In this document: positions 62,889 through 64,000 of the stretch, in pieces
Numbering within the stretch: the stretch's first letter is position 1
Layout: every line of letters begins with the position of its first letter
The notes under the pieces: model-generated
The model's database searches: none
Told to the model about the DNA's origin: nothing
The model's input: only the letters and a program-made list of their open reading frames with translations
Origin: Gimesia chilikensis
GTDB taxonomy: Bacteria; Planctomycetota; Planctomycetia; Planctomycetales; Planctomycetaceae
Assembly: GCF_008329715.1 (NCBI RefSeq)
Contig: NZ_VTSR01000032.1
Location: forward strand, 1,040,440-1,104,439
Reading direction: 5' to 3'
Length of the DNA stretch: 64,000 nt
Program-made: the position numbers and the translations under genes

Positions 62889-63555
62889 ACGGGTTGCAAC
62901 CTTCCTGACTGGAGAGACGGTATAAACTGTGAGCAGAACGGGTGTCGCGGTGGGTCTCTGATGAAAGGAGACAGCGTTTGTCGTTCTGCAGTTGGATGTT
63001 ATCTGAAATACTGGGGCGATCTTAGCGATTTGGCTGGTGAATTGGTAGTGTCATTTCGGGGTGGGATGGGGGCGTTGCTGCAAATGATCTGCAGGTGTGC
63101 ATCCCCGTTCGTTGAGAGCGGTTTGTGGTCCCTTCGAGGGGGATCTATGTTCGATTATCGCGAGGCGGGCGGACACGTGGGTCCGGACCCTACGGAAGGG
63201 GTTGGGGAGTTGAATATGGATTGTATCGTTGAGCTGGGACCTCCTGTTGCCTGCGGCAATCTCGGATTGCATCCGAGACCATCTATGAAGAATATCTTGT
63301 CAAGTGATTTTATTCTTTGCGCATGGATTCCTTTCTGAGACACAATCAAGCGGTACGCTCAACCATCTATTCGGGATCGACCACTGTTGCAGGCCGTCGC
63401 CATTAAACATCCGTACGAAGAACGCCCCATTCACCCTGACGAAGGTCGAAGAGTTTTCTCCGCCTTCATGGCCTCGGTCGGGGTCGTTCACACATTCCCG
63501 ATTGATTTTGTCTCTGATGTTATTAATTCAAATCTGTCTTACTCGTCAGCCTGTT
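62889..63555. other. Intergenic region holding a dispersed repeat, no gene
   Basis: About 670 bases between the M16 genes and the transposase. The only structure I can support is the third dispersed-repeat copy at 63155-63284. The rest up to 63555 may include the end of the IS110 element, but these elements lack inverted repeats, so the boundary is not visible. Confidence 0.4.
63155..63284. repeat. Dispersed repeat, copy 3
   Basis: The same unit as copies 1 and 2, with more differences: GGCGGGCGGACACGTGGGTC and CTGCGGCAATCTCGGAT are easily recognised. It lies 2.9 kb from copy 2. The presence of three copies in 3.3 kb around the M16 genes suggests a larger genomic family. Confidence 0.7.
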
Positions 63556-64000
63556 TCAGGCAGGCTGGTGTGTCGCTGTGAATGGTTCGCCTGATTTCAT
63601 GATCGCGACCATCATTCCCAGCAGACGCCTGGCGATCGCCACGATGGCTTTTTTAGCCTTCAAGCGTTTTTTCAACCTCTCGTAGATCGTCTTCCAGCGC
63701 GGTACGCGATACACCAGTTGCCAGGCGGCCTCCACCAGCGCCCAGCGCAAATAACGGGAACCTGCCTTTTCGATGTGGAGTTCCTTCATCTTCCCGGCAC
63801 TTTCCCGTTGTCCCGGTGCCAGGCCCGCATAGGCAACTACCTGCTTCTGAGAGTCAAATCGATCGATGTCTGCAATCTCCGACAACACAACTTCCGTGGT
63901 CACAAAACCAACGCCCGGGATGCTCTGCAGCAGTTCCCGCTGATGCTGTTCACGGATCGGAGCTGTCCCGGCAAAGTCGACCAGTGCCTGGTTGGCTGAC
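63556..64000 (-). mobile_element. IS110-family transposase, C-terminal part, cut by window edge
   Basis: The minus strand is open from the window edge to a stop at 63556, about 147 residues. It holds the C-terminal IS116/IS110/IS902 domain: LLQSIPGVGFVTTEVVLSEI resembles the helix-hairpin-helix-like region, FDSQKQVVAYAGLAPGQRESAG contains the conserved Ser nucleophile region, and RYLRWALVEAAW is typical of the family. The N-terminal DEDD domain lies outside the window. IS110 elements insert without terminal inverted repeats and use a bridge RNA encoded in a flanking noncoding end. Confidence 0.88.

Noticed and set aside
61707..63338. A 543-codon open frame antisense to the M16 partner subunit
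   Set aside because: Low-complexity Gly/Val/Asp-rich product, no ribosome site, covers noncoding repeats; a shadow of the M16 gene.

Overview
The window looks like a chromosomal segment of a planctomycete, most likely a Gimesia/Planctomyces-type member of the Planctomycetaceae. The evidence is the combination of a DUF1559 pseudopilin with an H-x9-DG-type tail and a partner lipoprotein, a planctomycete cytochrome/DUF1549/DUF1553 protein paired with a Tat-exported DUF1501 protein, a large serine/threonine kinase with a long extracytoplasmic region, and many secreted hydrolases. The genus assignment is inference; no rRNA is present.

Layout. 1-10.4 kb: secreted or envelope proteins (FAD oxidoreductase running off the left edge, propeller hydrolase-like protein, two alpha/beta hydrolases, lipoprotein plus DUF1559 pseudopilin, HdeD-like membrane protein, lipoprotein, outer-membrane beta-barrel). 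10.4-14.5 kb: S1/P1-type nuclease, a frameshifted SUKH-like immunity gene, a planctomycete-specific hypothetical gene, and a partial second copy of the nuclease gene fused to a fragment of an unrelated gene. 14.6-18.6 kb: the most unusual region. An intact tRNA with CAT anticodon lies on the minus strand at 18501-18574, and two copies of its 3' 46 nt lie at 16115-16160 and 14604-14649. They delimit two tandem units (about 1.5 and 2.3 kb) that share both ends but carry different cargo (a WGR-domain protein; three LRR-like proteins) and no visible integrase. 18.8-31.9 kb: sialidase, peptidase T, S41 protease overlapping a propeller protein, giant Ser/Thr kinase, FHA-GAF histidine kinase, pseudo-receiver, small lipoprotein. 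32-41.8 kb: superoxide dismutase, glycosyltransferase, BshC-like protein, FetB-like permease, then a probable lipid-remodelling operon (PlcP-like phosphoesterase, BtaA, BtaB) and an APH/P-loop kinase fusion. 41.9-51 kb: FetA-like ATPase overlapping a PfkB sugar kinase, SGNH hydrolase, iron-type alcohol dehydrogenase, glutathione peroxidase, FHA protein, Nudix hydrolase, GT39-like membrane protein. 51-58 kb: cytochrome/DUF1549/DUF1553 plus DUF1501 pair, DUF971 protein and secreted hypotheticals. 58-60 kb: Imm49-like, unknown and ankyrin genes. 60-64 kb: dispersed repeats, a catalytic/non-catalytic M16 peptidase pair, and the 3' part of an IS110-family transposase running off the right edge.

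How the parts fit: the PlcP-BtaA-BtaB block would remove phospholipid headgroups and rebuild diacylglycerol into betaine lipid, a phosphate-sparing pathway. The accessory genes (SUKH, WGR/DUF6985-like, LRR, Imm49-like, ankyrin) cluster at two places, one anchored on the tRNA. The signalling block at 23.5-31.4 kb puts FHA, kinase and pseudo-receiver modules side by side.
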